Origin: Niveispirillum sp943370215
Lineage (GTDB): Bacteria > Pseudomonadota > Alphaproteobacteria > Azospirillales > Azospirillaceae
Direction of reading: 5' to 3'
Length of the DNA stretch: 64,000 nucleotides
Assembly (NCBI GenBank): GCA_943370215.1
Contig: CALRQC020000007.1
Location: 62,001 to 126,000 of the forward strand
Position numbers and translations under genes: made by a program. Positions 53,078 through 62,018 of this stretch are shown piece by piece. How positions within the stretch are numbered: the first letter of the stretch is position 1; each line of letters begins with the position of its first letter. The notes under the pieces are model-generated. The model saw only the letters and a program-made list of their open reading frames with translations. It was not told the DNA's origin and did no database searches.

Positions 53078-53842
53078 ATGCAGATCAATGGACAGGCCGC
53101 CATCGTCACGGGCGGTGCATCGGGCCTGGGCGGCGGCACCGCCGCACGGCTGGCCCGCGCCGGGGCCAGGGTCACCATCTTCGACCTGAACGCCGAGTTG
53201 GGGACTGCCCATGCCGCCGCCATCGGCGGGCATTTCATCAAGGTCGATGTCACCGACGAAGCGGCGGTTGAGGCGGCACTTGCCGAGGCCGAGGGGCTGC
53301 ATGGCAAGGCCCGCATCCTGGTCAATTGCGCCGGCATCGGCCCGCCGGCCAAGGTGATCGGCCGCGATGGCAAGGCCATCCCCCTGGCCGATTTCACGAA
53401 AATCGTGAATATCAACCTGAATGGCAGTTTCAATGTCCTGTCCAAGTTTGCGGCCCGCCTGCATGACGCCGACACGGTGGGACCGGAGGAACGCGGCGTC
53501 ATCATCAATACCGCGTCGGTCGCCGCCTATGACGGCCAGATCGGTCAGGCCGCCTATGCGGCATCCAAGGGCGCCATCGTCGGCATGACCCTGCCGATTG
53601 CGCGCGAATTCGCCCGCTATGGCATCCGCGTCATGACCATTGCCCCCGGCATCTTCTGGACCCCGCTGCTGGCCACGCTGCCGGAAGAGGCGCAGGCATC
53701 GCTGGGCCGCCAGGTTCCCTTCCCCTCACGCCTGGGTCAGCCGGACGAATATGCGCAACTGGTGGAAAGCATCGTCACCAACCCCATGCTGAACGGCGAA
53801 ACCATCCGCCTGGACGGCGCCATCCGGATGGCCCCGAAATGA
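53078..53842 (+). CDS. SDR resembling 3-hydroxyacyl-CoA dehydrogenase type 2
   Basis: 254 residues. The NAD motif is VTGGASGLGGGTAARL near residues 9-24, with VKVDVT-like FIKVDVTDE near 53-60, NCAGIGPP near 85-92, and catalytic YAASKGA near 163-169. The insert FTKIVNINLNGSFNVLSKFA and the segment IAPGIFWTPLLATLPEE are characteristic of HSD10-type enzymes, which oxidise 3-hydroxyacyl-CoA and some hydroxysteroids. It fits the third step of beta-oxidation in this run. Confidence 0.9.
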   Translation: MQINGQAAIVTGGASGLGGGTAARLARAGARVTIFDLNAELGTAHAAAIGGHFIKVDVTDEAAVEAALAEAEGLHGKARILVNCAGIGPPAKVIGRDGKAIPLADFTKIVNINLNGSFNVLSKFAARLHDADTVGPEERGVIINTASVAAYDGQIGQAAYAASKGAIVGMTLPIAREFARYGIRVMTIAPGIFWTPLLATLPEEAQASLGRQVPFPSRLGQPDEYAQLVESIVTNPMLNGETIRLDGAIRMAPK

Positions 53843-55014
53843 GCGGCGTCGGCATGGAGAAAACGCTGGAAATCGCCGCGCGGGTGGAACGTTTCGTGCG
53901 CGATGTGGTGGCCCCCTATGAGAAGGACCCCAGGCGTGACCATCACGACTGCCCCAGCGAGGAACTGGTGGCGGACCTGAAGGACAAGGCGCGGGCGGCC
54001 GGTGTGCTGACCCCGCATATCCTGCCCGATGGCCGCCACCTGTCACAGCGGGAAACCGCCATCGTGCTGGCCCGCACGGGCCTGTCGCCGCTGGGGCCGC
54101 TGGCCTGCAACACGGCCGCCCCGGACGAAGGCAACATGTATCTGCTGGGCAAGGTGGGCAGCCCGGAGATCAAGAAACGCTTCCTGGAACCGTTGATCCA
54201 GGGCCGGGCGCGATCCGCCTTCTTCATGACCGAACCGGCAGAAGATGACGGGGCCGGCTCCGACCCGTCGATGATGCGCACCACCTGCCGGCCTGATGGC
54301 AATCATTGGGTCATTGATGGGCGCAAGGCCTTCATCACCGGGGCCCAGGGGGCGCAGATCGGCATCGTCATGGCCAAGGCCGAGCAGGGCGCCTGCATGT
54401 TCCTGGTCGACCTGCCCGACCCCGCGATCCGCATCGAGCGCGTGCCCAAAACCATCGACAGTTCCATGCCCGGCGGCCATGCCGTGGTGCGTATCGAGGG
54501 GCTGCGCGTACCCGCCGACCAGATGCTGGGCCATCCCGGTGAAGGCTTCACCCTGGCCCAGGTCCGCCTCTCACCCGCCCGCCTGTCGCATTGTATGCGC
54601 TGGCTGGGTGCGTGCATCCGCGCCAATGAAATCGCCACCGACTATGCCAACCGCCGCCACGCCTTCGGCAAGCTGCTGATCGAGCATGAAGGCGTGGGCT
54701 TCCAACTGGCCGACAATCTGATCGACCTGAAACAGGCCGAACTGATGATCGACTGGTGCGCCGGCGTGCTGGACACGGGCTCCCTGGGTGTTGCCGAAAG
54801 CTCCATGGCCAAGGTCGCCGTATCGGAGGCGCTGATGCGCGTGGCCGATCGCTGCGTGCAGGTGATGGGCGGGTCAGGCCTCACCGGCGACAGCATCGTG
54901 GAACAGGTGTTCCGCGAGGTCCGCGCCTTCCGCATCTATGACGGCCCGACGGAAGTGCATAAATGGAGCCTGGCCAAGAAGGTCCGCCGCGACTGGAAGG
55001 CGGGGCAATCATGA
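53839..55014 (+). CDS. Acyl-CoA dehydrogenase (ACAD10/11-like)
   Basis: 391 residues. The flavin/substrate loop is FFMTEPAEDDGAGSDPSMM near 128-146 and WVIDGRKAFITGAQGA near 156-171. The C-terminal motif reads VRAFRIYDGPTEVHKWSLAK near 364-383, with Asp where medium-chain enzymes have Glu, as in ACAD10/11. The gene overlaps both neighbours by four bases. The following APH-type kinase gene strengthens the ACAD10/11 comparison, because animals fuse the two domains. Substrates of that class are 4-hydroxyacyl-CoAs. Confidence 0.9.
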   Translation: MSGVGMEKTLEIAARVERFVRDVVAPYEKDPRRDHHDCPSEELVADLKDKARAAGVLTPHILPDGRHLSQRETAIVLARTGLSPLGPLACNTAAPDEGNMYLLGKVGSPEIKKRFLEPLIQGRARSAFFMTEPAEDDGAGSDPSMMRTTCRPDGNHWVIDGRKAFITGAQGAQIGIVMAKAEQGACMFLVDLPDPAIRIERVPKTIDSSMPGGHAVVRIEGLRVPADQMLGHPGEGFTLAQVRLSPARLSHCMRWLGACIRANEIATDYANRRHAFGKLLIEHEGVGFQLADNLIDLKQAELMIDWCAGVLDTGSLGVAESSMAKVAVSEALMRVADRCVQVMGGSGLTGDSIVEQVFREVRAFRIYDGPTEVHKWSLAKKVRRDWKAGQS

Positions 55015-56078
55015 ACGCGCTGGGGCAGGATGCCAATGCCGGCACCACGGCAGTGCGCGAGGGCCTGCGCTTCGATGAGCAGGCCCTGGCCGGATGGCTG
55101 AGCACGCATGTGGATGGGTTCAAGGGCCCCTTGCGGGTGGAACAGTTCAAGGGCGGGCAATCCAACCCGACCTACAAGCTGGTGACGCCCGGTCGTAGCT
55201 ATGTCATGCGACGCAAGCCGCCTGGCCCCCTGCTGAAGGGCGCGCACGCGGTGGAACGGGAGGCGCGCGTGCTGACCGCCCTCGGCCGCGCCGATTTCCC
55301 GGTCCCCCATGTGCATGGGCTGTGCACCGATGACGGCATCATCGGCAGTTGGTTTTATGTGATGGAGATGGTGGAAGGCCGCATCTTCTGGGATGCCACC
55401 TTCCCCGGTCTGGACCGGGCCGAACGCCCCGCCTATTTCGATGCCATGAATGACACCATCGCCCGGCTGCACCGGCTGGATGCCGATGCGCTGGGGCTGG
55501 GCGATTATGGCAAGGCCGGCAACTACTTCGAACGTCAGATCGCCCGCTGGTCGCGCCAGTATCTGGAGGATACCGACGCCGGCCGCGACCCAGACATGGA
55601 TGCACTGGTCGAAGCCCTGCCCAACCTGATCCCGGCCGGAGAGGAGAGCGCCATCGTCCATGGCGATTTCCGTTGCGACAACATGATTTTCCACCCCACG
55701 GAGCCGCGCGTGGTGGCGGTACTGGATTGGGAATTGTCGACGCTGGGCCACCCGTTGGCCGATTTCGCCTATCACGCCATGATGTACCAGATGCCGCCCG
55801 ACATCGTGGCGGGCCTGGCTGGTGCCGATCTGGCGGCGCTGAACATCCCGGTCGAGGCGGATTATGTGCAGGCCTATTGCCGGCGCACGGGCCGCAGCGA
55901 CATCCCGTCCTGGGATTTCTATGTGGCGTTCAATTTCTTCCGGCTGGCCGCCATCTTCCACGGCATCAAGGGCCGCGTCGTGCGGGGCACGGCATCATCG
56001 GCCCATGCCCGTGAACGCGCCACCAGCTTTCCCCGTCTGGCATCCCTGGCCCGCCAGTCATTGGAGAAGTGCCGATGA
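55011..56078 (+). CDS. APH-family kinase-like protein (ACAD10/11 kinase-domain type)
   Basis: 355 residues from the ATG at 55011, overlapping the dehydrogenase stop. The kinase-like fold is complete: FKGGQSNPTYKL (nucleotide loop) near 46-57, the Lys-containing YVMRRKPPG, catalytic loop IVHGDFRCDNMIFHP near 219-233 and the DFG-equivalent VLDWELSTLGHPLADFAYH near 244-262. ACAD10/11 kinases and LvaA phosphorylate the hydroxyl of 4-hydroxyacyl-CoA so that it can leave. The same job is likely here, working with the adjacent dehydrogenase. Confidence 0.9.
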   Translation: MNALGQDANAGTTAVREGLRFDEQALAGWLSTHVDGFKGPLRVEQFKGGQSNPTYKLVTPGRSYVMRRKPPGPLLKGAHAVEREARVLTALGRADFPVPHVHGLCTDDGIIGSWFYVMEMVEGRIFWDATFPGLDRAERPAYFDAMNDTIARLHRLDADALGLGDYGKAGNYFERQIARWSRQYLEDTDAGRDPDMDALVEALPNLIPAGEESAIVHGDFRCDNMIFHPTEPRVVAVLDWELSTLGHPLADFAYHAMMYQMPPDIVAGLAGADLAALNIPVEADYVQAYCRRTGRSDIPSWDFYVAFNFFRLAAIFHGIKGRVVRGTASSAHARERATSFPRLASLARQSLEKCR

Positions 56079-56863
56079 GCGATGAACCCCTGCTGGTCAG
56101 TATTGATGGCGCCATCGCCACCCTGACGCTGAACCGGCCCGCCGCCGGCAATGCCATCGACTTGCCCTTGGCCCAGGCACTGCTGAAGGCCGCCATTCGC
56201 GTCGACCAGGACGAGAGCATCCGCTGCGTCGTGCTGACGGGGGCCGGGCGGCTGTTTTGCGCCGGTGGCGACCTGTCCGCCTTTGCGGCGGCGGGGGATC
56301 AGGTGCCGGCCTTCCTCAGCGAGCTGGCGGGCACGCTGCATATGGCCATCAGCCGGTTGCAGCGCATGGCAAAGCCGCTGCTGGTGCTGGTCAATGGGCC
56401 GGCGGCGGGCGCGGGCCTGTCGCTGTCGCTGATCGGGGATATCGTCATCGCCGCCCGCTCCGCCCATTTCACCGCCGCCTATGGCAGCGTCGGCCTGTCG
56501 CCCGATGGCGGCATGTCCTGGCTGCTGCCCCGGCTGGTGGGGATGCGCCGCGCGCAGCAGATGATCATCGCCAATCAGCGCATATCGGCGCCGGAAGCCG
56601 CTTCCATCGGTCTGGTCACCAGCATGGTGGAGGATGCCGATCTGGCAGGGGCCGGCGATGAAGCCGCCCGCACCCTGGCCACCGCCCCCACCCGCGCCGT
56701 CGGTGCCGCCCGCAACCTGCTGCTGGACAGTTTCGACGGGTCGCTGGAGGCCCATCTGGACCGCGAGACCCGCCGCATCGCCGCATCCGGCGCCACCCAT
56801 GATTGCCGCGAGGGCGTCGCCGCCTATCTCGCGCGCCGCAAACCCGATTTCACAGGAGCTTGA
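56075..56863 (+). CDS. Enoyl-CoA hydratase/isomerase (PaaG-like)
   Basis: 262 residues of crotonase fold. The oxyanion loops are RLFCAGGDLSAFAAAGD near 60-76 and GPAAGAGLSLSLIGDIVIAA near 107-126. The active-site region SVGLSPDGGMSWLLPRLVGM near 138-157 has Asp rather than Glu, as in PaaG-type isomerases. It either hydrates or isomerises an enoyl-CoA of the pathway. Four-base overlap with the kinase gene. Confidence 0.9.
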   Translation: MSDEPLLVSIDGAIATLTLNRPAAGNAIDLPLAQALLKAAIRVDQDESIRCVVLTGAGRLFCAGGDLSAFAAAGDQVPAFLSELAGTLHMAISRLQRMAKPLLVLVNGPAAGAGLSLSLIGDIVIAARSAHFTAAYGSVGLSPDGGMSWLLPRLVGMRRAQQMIIANQRISAPEAASIGLVTSMVEDADLAGAGDEAARTLATAPTRAVGAARNLLLDSFDGSLEAHLDRETRRIAASGATHDCREGVAAYLARRKPDFTGA

Positions 56864-56864
56864 G

Positions 56865-58025
56865 ATGGCAGAGGCTTATATCGTCGAAGCCGTGCGCACC
56901 GCCGGCGGCCGCCGCAATGGCAAACTGGCCGGCTGGCATCCGGCCGACATGGCCGGTGAGGTGCTGAACGCCATCCTGGACCGGTCCGGCCTGGACCCGG
57001 CGGTGGTGGAGGATGTGATCCTGGGTTGCGTCACCCAGGCCGGTGAGCAGTCTTTCGCGTTTGCCCGCAACGCCGTGCTGGCCTCCAAACTGCCGCAGAG
57101 CGTGCCGGCCGTCACCATCGACCGGCAATGCGGCTCCTCCCAGCAGGCGGTGCAGTTCGCGGCCCAGGCCGTGATGTCGGGCACGCAGGATATCGTCATC
57201 GCCGCCGGGGCGGAGAGCATGACGCGCGTGCCCATGTTCACCAACCTGTCGCTGCATGAGAAGGAAGGCATCGGGACCGGCCCCGTCAGCCCGCGCATCC
57301 GGGAACGGTTCGGGGTAAAGGCGTTCAGCCAGTTCCAGGGCGCAGAGATGATCGCCCGCAAATATGGTTTCGACCGGGAGAACCTGGACCGGTTCGCGCT
57401 GGAAAGCCACCGCCGCGCCGCCGCCGCCACCAAGGCCGGCGCCTTCGAGCTGGAGATTGTGCCCCTGTCCGTCGATGGCGTGCCGCATAGGGTGGATGAA
57501 GGCATCCGTTTTGATGCCAGCCTGGAGGGCATCGCCTCGGTGAAACTGCTGCAGGAGGGCGGCGTGATCTCCGCCGCCAATGCCAGCCAAGTCTGCGACG
57601 GCGCCTCGGCCGCCCTGGTGGTCAGCGAACGCGCCCTGCGCCAACACAATTTGACCCCCATCGCCCGTATCGTGAACATGACGGTGACGGCCGGCGACCC
57701 GGTGATCATGCTGGAGGAGCCAATCCCCGCAACAAAGCGGGCGCTGCAACGTGCCGGCCTGTCCATCGACGATATCGACCTTTACGAGGTGAACGAGGCG
57801 TTCGCACCCGTGCCGCTGGCCTGGACGCAGGCGCTGGGCGCCGATCCGGATCGCCTGAACGTCAATGGCGGGGCCATCGCGCTGGGCCACCCGCTGGGCG
57901 CCAGCGGCACCAAGCTGATGGCCACGCTGATCCATGCGCTGCGGGCGCGCGGCCTGCGCTATGGGCTGCAGACCATGTGCGAGGGTGGCGGCATCGCCAA
58001 TGTCACGATCCTGGAGGCCCTGTAA
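56865..58025 (+). CDS. Acetyl-CoA acyltransferase (thiolase)
   Basis: 386 residues from the ATG at 56865. The complete catalytic set is visible: DRQCGSSQQAVQFAAQA with the nucleophilic Cys near residue 89, NEAFAP near 311-316, GGAIALGHPLGASGTK near 340-355 with the His, and TMCEGGGIANV near 371-381 with the second Cys. It cleaves 3-ketoacyl-CoA to acetyl- or propionyl-CoA. This contrasts with the thiolase-like protein at 5135-6661, which lacks these residues. The gene starts two bases after the hydratase stop. Confidence 0.95.
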   Translation: MAEAYIVEAVRTAGGRRNGKLAGWHPADMAGEVLNAILDRSGLDPAVVEDVILGCVTQAGEQSFAFARNAVLASKLPQSVPAVTIDRQCGSSQQAVQFAAQAVMSGTQDIVIAAGAESMTRVPMFTNLSLHEKEGIGTGPVSPRIRERFGVKAFSQFQGAEMIARKYGFDRENLDRFALESHRRAAAATKAGAFELEIVPLSVDGVPHRVDEGIRFDASLEGIASVKLLQEGGVISAANASQVCDGASAALVVSERALRQHNLTPIARIVNMTVTAGDPVIMLEEPIPATKRALQRAGLSIDDIDLYEVNEAFAPVPLAWTQALGADPDRLNVNGGAIALGHPLGASGTKLMATLIHALRARGLRYGLQTMCEGGGIANVTILEAL

Positions 58026-59002
58026 TGGCCATCCGCACGCGCATCACGGAACTGCTGGGCATCGCACATCCCATCGTGCAGGGCGGCATGATGTGGGTGG
58101 GCAGGGCCGAACTGGCCGCCGCCGTGTCCAATGCCGGCGGCCTGGGCATCCTGACCGCCCTGACCCAGCCCACGCCCGACGATCTGCGGCGGGAGATCGA
58201 CCGCTGCCGGGCGATGACCGACAAGCCTTTCGGTGTGAATCTGACCATCCTGCCATCCGTCAACCCGCCGCCCTATGCCGAATATCGCCGCGCCATCATC
58301 GACAGCGGGGTGCGCATCGTGGAGACGGCGGGGCACAAGCCGCAGGAACATGTGGAGGATTTCAAGGCCCACGGCGTCACCGTCCTGCATAAATGCACCG
58401 CCGTGCGCCATGCCCTGTCAGCGGAGCGTATGGGCGTGGATGCCATCTCCATCGATGGGTTCGAATGTGCCGGCCACCCCGGAGAGGATGACATTCCAGG
58501 CTTGGTCCTGATCCCCGCCGCCGCCGACAAGGTGCACGTGCCGATGATCGCCAGCGGCGGCTTCGGCGACGGGCGCGGGCTGGCGGCGGCCCTGGCGCTG
58601 GGGGCCGATGGTATCAATATGGGCACCCGCTTCTGCGCTACGGTGGAAGCGCCCATCCATGAGGCGGTGAAGCAATTCATCGTGGCCAATGACGAACGCG
58701 CCACCCGCCTGATCTTCCGCAAATTCCACAATACCGGCCGCGTCGCCCGCAACAGCGTGTCGGATCAGGTGGTGGACATCTCCAACCGCCCCGACGCGGT
58801 ATTCGAGGATATCCGGCATCTGGTGTCGGGTGCCAAGGGGCGGCAGGCGCTGGAAAGTGGCGACCTGGATGCCGGCCTGATCTGGGCTGGACAGGTCCAG
58901 GGCCTGATCCACGACATCCCCACCTGCGCCGACCTGCTGACCCGCATCGTGGGTGAGGCGGAAACCATCATCCGCGGCCGGCTGGCCGCACTGATCCATT
59001 GA
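58025..59002 (+). CDS. NMO/2-nitropropane dioxygenase-like FMN flavoprotein
   Basis: 325 residues from the ATG at 58025, sharing one base with the thiolase stop. It has IAHPIVQGGMMWVGRAELAA near 13-32, GVNLTILPS near 69-77, DGFECAGHPGEDDI near 143-156 with the active-site His and IASGGFGDGRGLAAALALGA then GINMGTRFCAT for FMN binding. Its position within a beta-oxidation run suggests an acyl-CoA-related oxidoreductase function rather than nitroalkane oxidation. It is only distantly similar to the copy at 7572-8558. Confidence 0.85.
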   Translation: MAIRTRITELLGIAHPIVQGGMMWVGRAELAAAVSNAGGLGILTALTQPTPDDLRREIDRCRAMTDKPFGVNLTILPSVNPPPYAEYRRAIIDSGVRIVETAGHKPQEHVEDFKAHGVTVLHKCTAVRHALSAERMGVDAISIDGFECAGHPGEDDIPGLVLIPAAADKVHVPMIASGGFGDGRGLAAALALGADGINMGTRFCATVEAPIHEAVKQFIVANDERATRLIFRKFHNTGRVARNSVSDQVVDISNRPDAVFEDIRHLVSGAKGRQALESGDLDAGLIWAGQVQGLIHDIPTCADLLTRIVGEAETIIRGRLAALIH

Positions 59003-59013
59003 AAAGGCCCGTG

Positions 59014-59793
59014 ATGAACGACGATCGCTATGTGAAGGTCGACCGCGACGGCGCCCTGACCATCATCACCCTGAACCGCCCGGAAGCGCACAACGCCCTG
59101 AATGCCGCCGCGCATGAGGAGCTGCAGGCGGTGTTCGACGGGTTTGCCGCCGATCCGCAACAATGGGTCGCCATCATCACCGGTGCCGGCGAAAAGGCCT
59201 TTTGCGCCGGCCATGACCTGAAACAGCAGGCCTCCGGCGGCGGGCTGGTCACGCCGCCCACCGGCTTTGGCGGGCTGACCGGCCGGTTCGACCTGACCAA
59301 GCCGGTGATTGCGGCCGTCAACGGTGTCGCCATGGGTGGCGGGTTCGAACTGGCGCTGGCCTGCGACATCATCGTCGCCCATACGAAGGCCGTGTTCGCC
59401 CTGCCGGAACCCAGGGTCGGGCTGGCGGCCCTGGCCGGTGGGTTGCAGCGCCTGCCCCGCCAGATCGGGTTGAAGCACACCATGGGCATGATGCTGACCG
59501 GCCGCCGCGTCACCGCCGGCGAAGGCCAGACGCTTGGCTTCGTCAACGAGGTCACGGATGGCGACGTGCTGGTGGCCGCCCGGCGCTGGGCCGCCGACAT
59601 CCTGGCCTGTAGCCCCCTGTCCATCCGCGCCACCAAGGAAGCCATCCTGCGCGGCCTGACGGTTTCAACCGAACAGGGGATGCGGGAGGAATGGGATTAT
59701 CCCGCCATGAAAACCATGCTGGCGTCGGCCGATGCCATCGAAGGCCCCGCCGCCTTTGCCGAAAAGCGCCCGCCGCGCTGGATCGGGCGGTAA
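59014..59793 (+). CDS. Enoyl-CoA hydratase (CaiD/crotonase type)
   Basis: 259 residues from the ATG at 59014, with GAAAAGG upstream; a TTG at 58999 is less likely. Crotonase landmarks: TLNRPEAHNALNAAAHEEL near 22-40, EKAFCAGHDLKQQ near 64-76, NGVAMGGGFELALACDIIVA near 104-123 with the first catalytic Glu, and EPRVGLAALAGGLQRLPRQI near 131-150. It hydrates or dehydrates a CoA ester. It is the last gene of the plus-strand run and is followed by a terminator. Confidence 0.92.
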   Translation: MNDDRYVKVDRDGALTIITLNRPEAHNALNAAAHEELQAVFDGFAADPQQWVAIITGAGEKAFCAGHDLKQQASGGGLVTPPTGFGGLTGRFDLTKPVIAAVNGVAMGGGFELALACDIIVAHTKAVFALPEPRVGLAALAGGLQRLPRQIGLKHTMGMMLTGRRVTAGEGQTLGFVNEVTDGDVLVAARRWAADILACSPLSIRATKEAILRGLTVSTEQGMREEWDYPAMKTMLASADAIEGPAAFAEKRPPRWIGR

Positions 59794-59799
59794 CTGAAA

Positions 59800-59834
59800 C
59801 CGGCGGCAGGGACGCCCTGCCGCCGGCTCCTTTT
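59800..59834 (+). terminator. Intrinsic terminator ending the plus-strand catabolic run
   Basis: CCGGCGGCAGGG pairs perfectly with CCCTGCCGCCGG around a 3-base loop, followed by CTCCTTTTCC. It lies seven bases after the last stop. Confidence 0.85.
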
Positions 59835-59853
59835 CCATCCATGCAGCAAGCGG

Positions 59854-60750
59854 TTACTGCAACGTCGCCGACCCTTTGTTGCGACGATAGGCGCTGGGCG
59901 TGCGGCCCGTCGCCTGACGGAAGATGCGGGTGAAATGGCTCTGGCTGGCGAAACCCAGCGTATCGGACAATTCGCCCAATCCCAGATCGGTCTGCACCAG
60001 CAATTGTTGCGCCCGCTCCAGGCGCACCCGCATGACGAACTGGTGCGGGCTCTCCCCCGTCGCCTTCTTGAAGACGCGGCAGAAATGCGATGATGTCAGC
60101 CCCGCACGGGCCGCCAGATCCTCCAGCGAATGGTCCGCACCGGGATTGCGCTGGATGGAATTGATGACATTATGCACGCGATAAGCCGAGCAATCGGCCG
60201 TGGGAATGGCCTCTGCCGGGCGCTGGCGGGAACCATAGGTGACATGGGCCTTCAGTGCGGCCAGCAGCGTATCGATATAGATCGCCCGCTCCGGTGTCCG
60301 CTCCTCATAGCATTCGGCCAGCAATTGCTGCGTCAGCGCCGTGCCCAGCGGATCGGAGAAGGCAAAGCGCATACGCCTGGCCTTGTCCAGACCGGGGGTG
60401 CCCTGGATGGCCGCCATATCCGGGCTGAACGTCACCACGTCCAACTCACCATCAACCAGCCAGCGCGTCGACTGGCCGGCGGGCACGATGGTCGCCTGGC
60501 TGGGAGCGGAGAAACTTTCGCTCCAACTGCCCTGCATCCAGGTCCGTACCCGTGGCTTGCCGGCGATATGGACCACGAATAACGGTGTCGGCAGGGCCGG
60601 CAGATCATAGCTGCCGACAAACTGCCGCCACCGCGACAGGCACCATCCGTCACCCGGCGGTTGGAGAACCATGTCGGGCCCCCTTCCCAGGTGATCGGCA
60701 ATGATGGCCTCAGAAGTAAGTTTCTTACCCTGGATCTTATTCTGGTTCAT
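59854..60750 (-). CDS. AraC-family transcriptional regulator
   Basis: 298 residues; the ATG at 60750 is preceded by GGGAGGTGCCCA. The N-terminal 180 residues form a ligand/dimer domain of the cupin-like type. The C-terminal 100 residues hold two helix-turn-helix units: SLEDLAARAGLTSSHFCRVF near 212-231 and LGELSDTLGFASQSHFTRIF near 261-280, followed by RQATGRTPSAYRR. It lies 20 bases after the P450 gene and probably controls the receptor-P450 operon, the plus-strand run, or both, in response to the substrate. Confidence 0.92.
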   Translation of the reverse strand: MNQNKIQGKKLTSEAIIADHLGRGPDMVLQPPGDGWCLSRWRQFVGSYDLPALPTPLFVVHIAGKPRVRTWMQGSWSESFSAPSQATIVPAGQSTRWLVDGELDVVTFSPDMAAIQGTPGLDKARRMRFAFSDPLGTALTQQLLAECYEERTPERAIYIDTLLAALKAHVTYGSRQRPAEAIPTADCSAYRVHNVINSIQRNPGADHSLEDLAARAGLTSSHFCRVFKKATGESPHQFVMRVRLERAQQLLVQTDLGLGELSDTLGFASQSHFTRIFRQATGRTPSAYRRNKGSATLQ

Positions 60751-60770
60751 TGGGCACCTCCCCGCCGCCG

Positions 60771-62003
60771 TTACGACAGCAGCACCACATTAAGGTCCTT
60801 CAGCCCGTTGATAAAGTTCGATCTGAAACGTTTCGGTCTACTAACCACCTCGAACCCCGACGCCCGGCGGGCCAGATGTTCGAAAGCCACCCGCAACTGC
60901 ATCTCCGCCAGCCGGAAGCCGAGGCAGGAATGCTGACCCGTGCCGAAGCCCAGATGGCGGATATTGCTGCGCGTGATGTCGAACCGATCCGGGTCGGCAA
61001 ATTCGCTTTCATCACGGTTGGCAGCGGAGAACCAGGTGACAATCTTGTCGCCTTTGGCGATCTTCTGGCCGCCGACCTCCGTATCCGCCATGGCGGTGCG
61101 ACGCATATGCATCACCGGCGTGGCATAGCGCACCATCTCCCGCACGGCCGTCTTCATCAGGCCGGGATCAGCCCGCAGGCGGCGCCATTCATCTGGAAAC
61201 TGGGCAAAGGCGGCGATGGTATGCGACAGGGAATTACGCGTCGTCTCATTGCCGCCGACCAGGACCAGGATCAGGTTACCGACGAAATCCGCCTCGCTGA
61301 CCGGCTGGTCGCCGACCTTGGCATTGGCCAGCAGAGAGGCGACATCGCTGCCCGGCCGGGCGCGGCGATCCACGAACAGCTCATGGGCAAAGGCCAGAAA
61401 TTCCCCCATCGTGGCGGCCAGCGCCTCCGGCGATTGCCGGAAATCGGGGTCATCCTCCCCCACGAAGGCGTTGGTCCAGTGGTAGAGCTGCTTCCACATC
61501 TCGCCGGGCAGGTTCAGCAGTTCGGCCAGCGTCAGCAGCGGCAGCGGGGCCGACAGCAGGGGCACCATATCCACCGGACTGTCATTGGGGATCTGCTCCA
61601 GCAGGTCGGACACGCGTTTGTTGATCCGCGCCTCGATATCCTCCAGCCGGTTCGGCGTCAGGCTGGGCATCAGGGCGCGGCGATATTGCGTGCTGACGGG
61701 CGGGTCCTGGGAAATGAAGGGGGTGCCGATGGCGGCCTCCCCCGAATTGGTCAAGCCCACCTCATTCTCATTGAAGATCCGGTGCCCGCCATTCTCCCGC
61801 GCCGACGAGAACAGCTCGGGCTTGCCCAGAACGCTCACGATATCGTTGTAGCGGGTGACAGCCCAGAAGCCGGTACCATCGGCCTCCGGGTTCCAATGGA
61901 CCGGGGATTCGCGGCGTAACCGCGCAAATGTCGTGTGCGGAACCCCTTCGACATACAGGTCGGGGTCCTTCAGGTCGGGAAATCCGTTGCCGATATGGCC
62001 CAT
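60771..62003 (-). CDS. Cytochrome P450 (CYP125/CYP142-like)
   Basis: 410 residues, soluble bacterial type. The I-helix oxygen-activation motif is LVGGNETTRNSLSH near 244-257, the K-helix ExxR is AVREMVRYATPVMHMRR near 287-303, and the haem loop is HLGFGTGQHSCLGFRLAEMQ near 347-366 with the ligating Cys. The opening DLYVEGVPHTTFARLRRESP and the ending SNFINGLKDLNVVL resemble CYP125/142-type enzymes, which hydroxylate sterol or branched alkyl side chains. The assignment to that clan is by motif only. It lies 15 bases after the TonB receptor stop, so uptake and hydroxylation appear co-transcribed. Confidence 0.9.
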   Translation of the reverse strand: MGHIGNGFPDLKDPDLYVEGVPHTTFARLRRESPVHWNPEADGTGFWAVTRYNDIVSVLGKPELFSSARENGGHRIFNENEVGLTNSGEAAIGTPFISQDPPVSTQYRRALMPSLTPNRLEDIEARINKRVSDLLEQIPNDSPVDMVPLLSAPLPLLTLAELLNLPGEMWKQLYHWTNAFVGEDDPDFRQSPEALAATMGEFLAFAHELFVDRRARPGSDVASLLANAKVGDQPVSEADFVGNLILVLVGGNETTRNSLSHTIAAFAQFPDEWRRLRADPGLMKTAVREMVRYATPVMHMRRTAMADTEVGGQKIAKGDKIVTWFSAANRDESEFADPDRFDITRSNIRHLGFGTGQHSCLGFRLAEMQLRVAFEHLARRASGFEVVSRPKRFRSNFINGLKDLNVVLLS

Positions 62004-62018
62004 GGCATGTCTCCTGGA

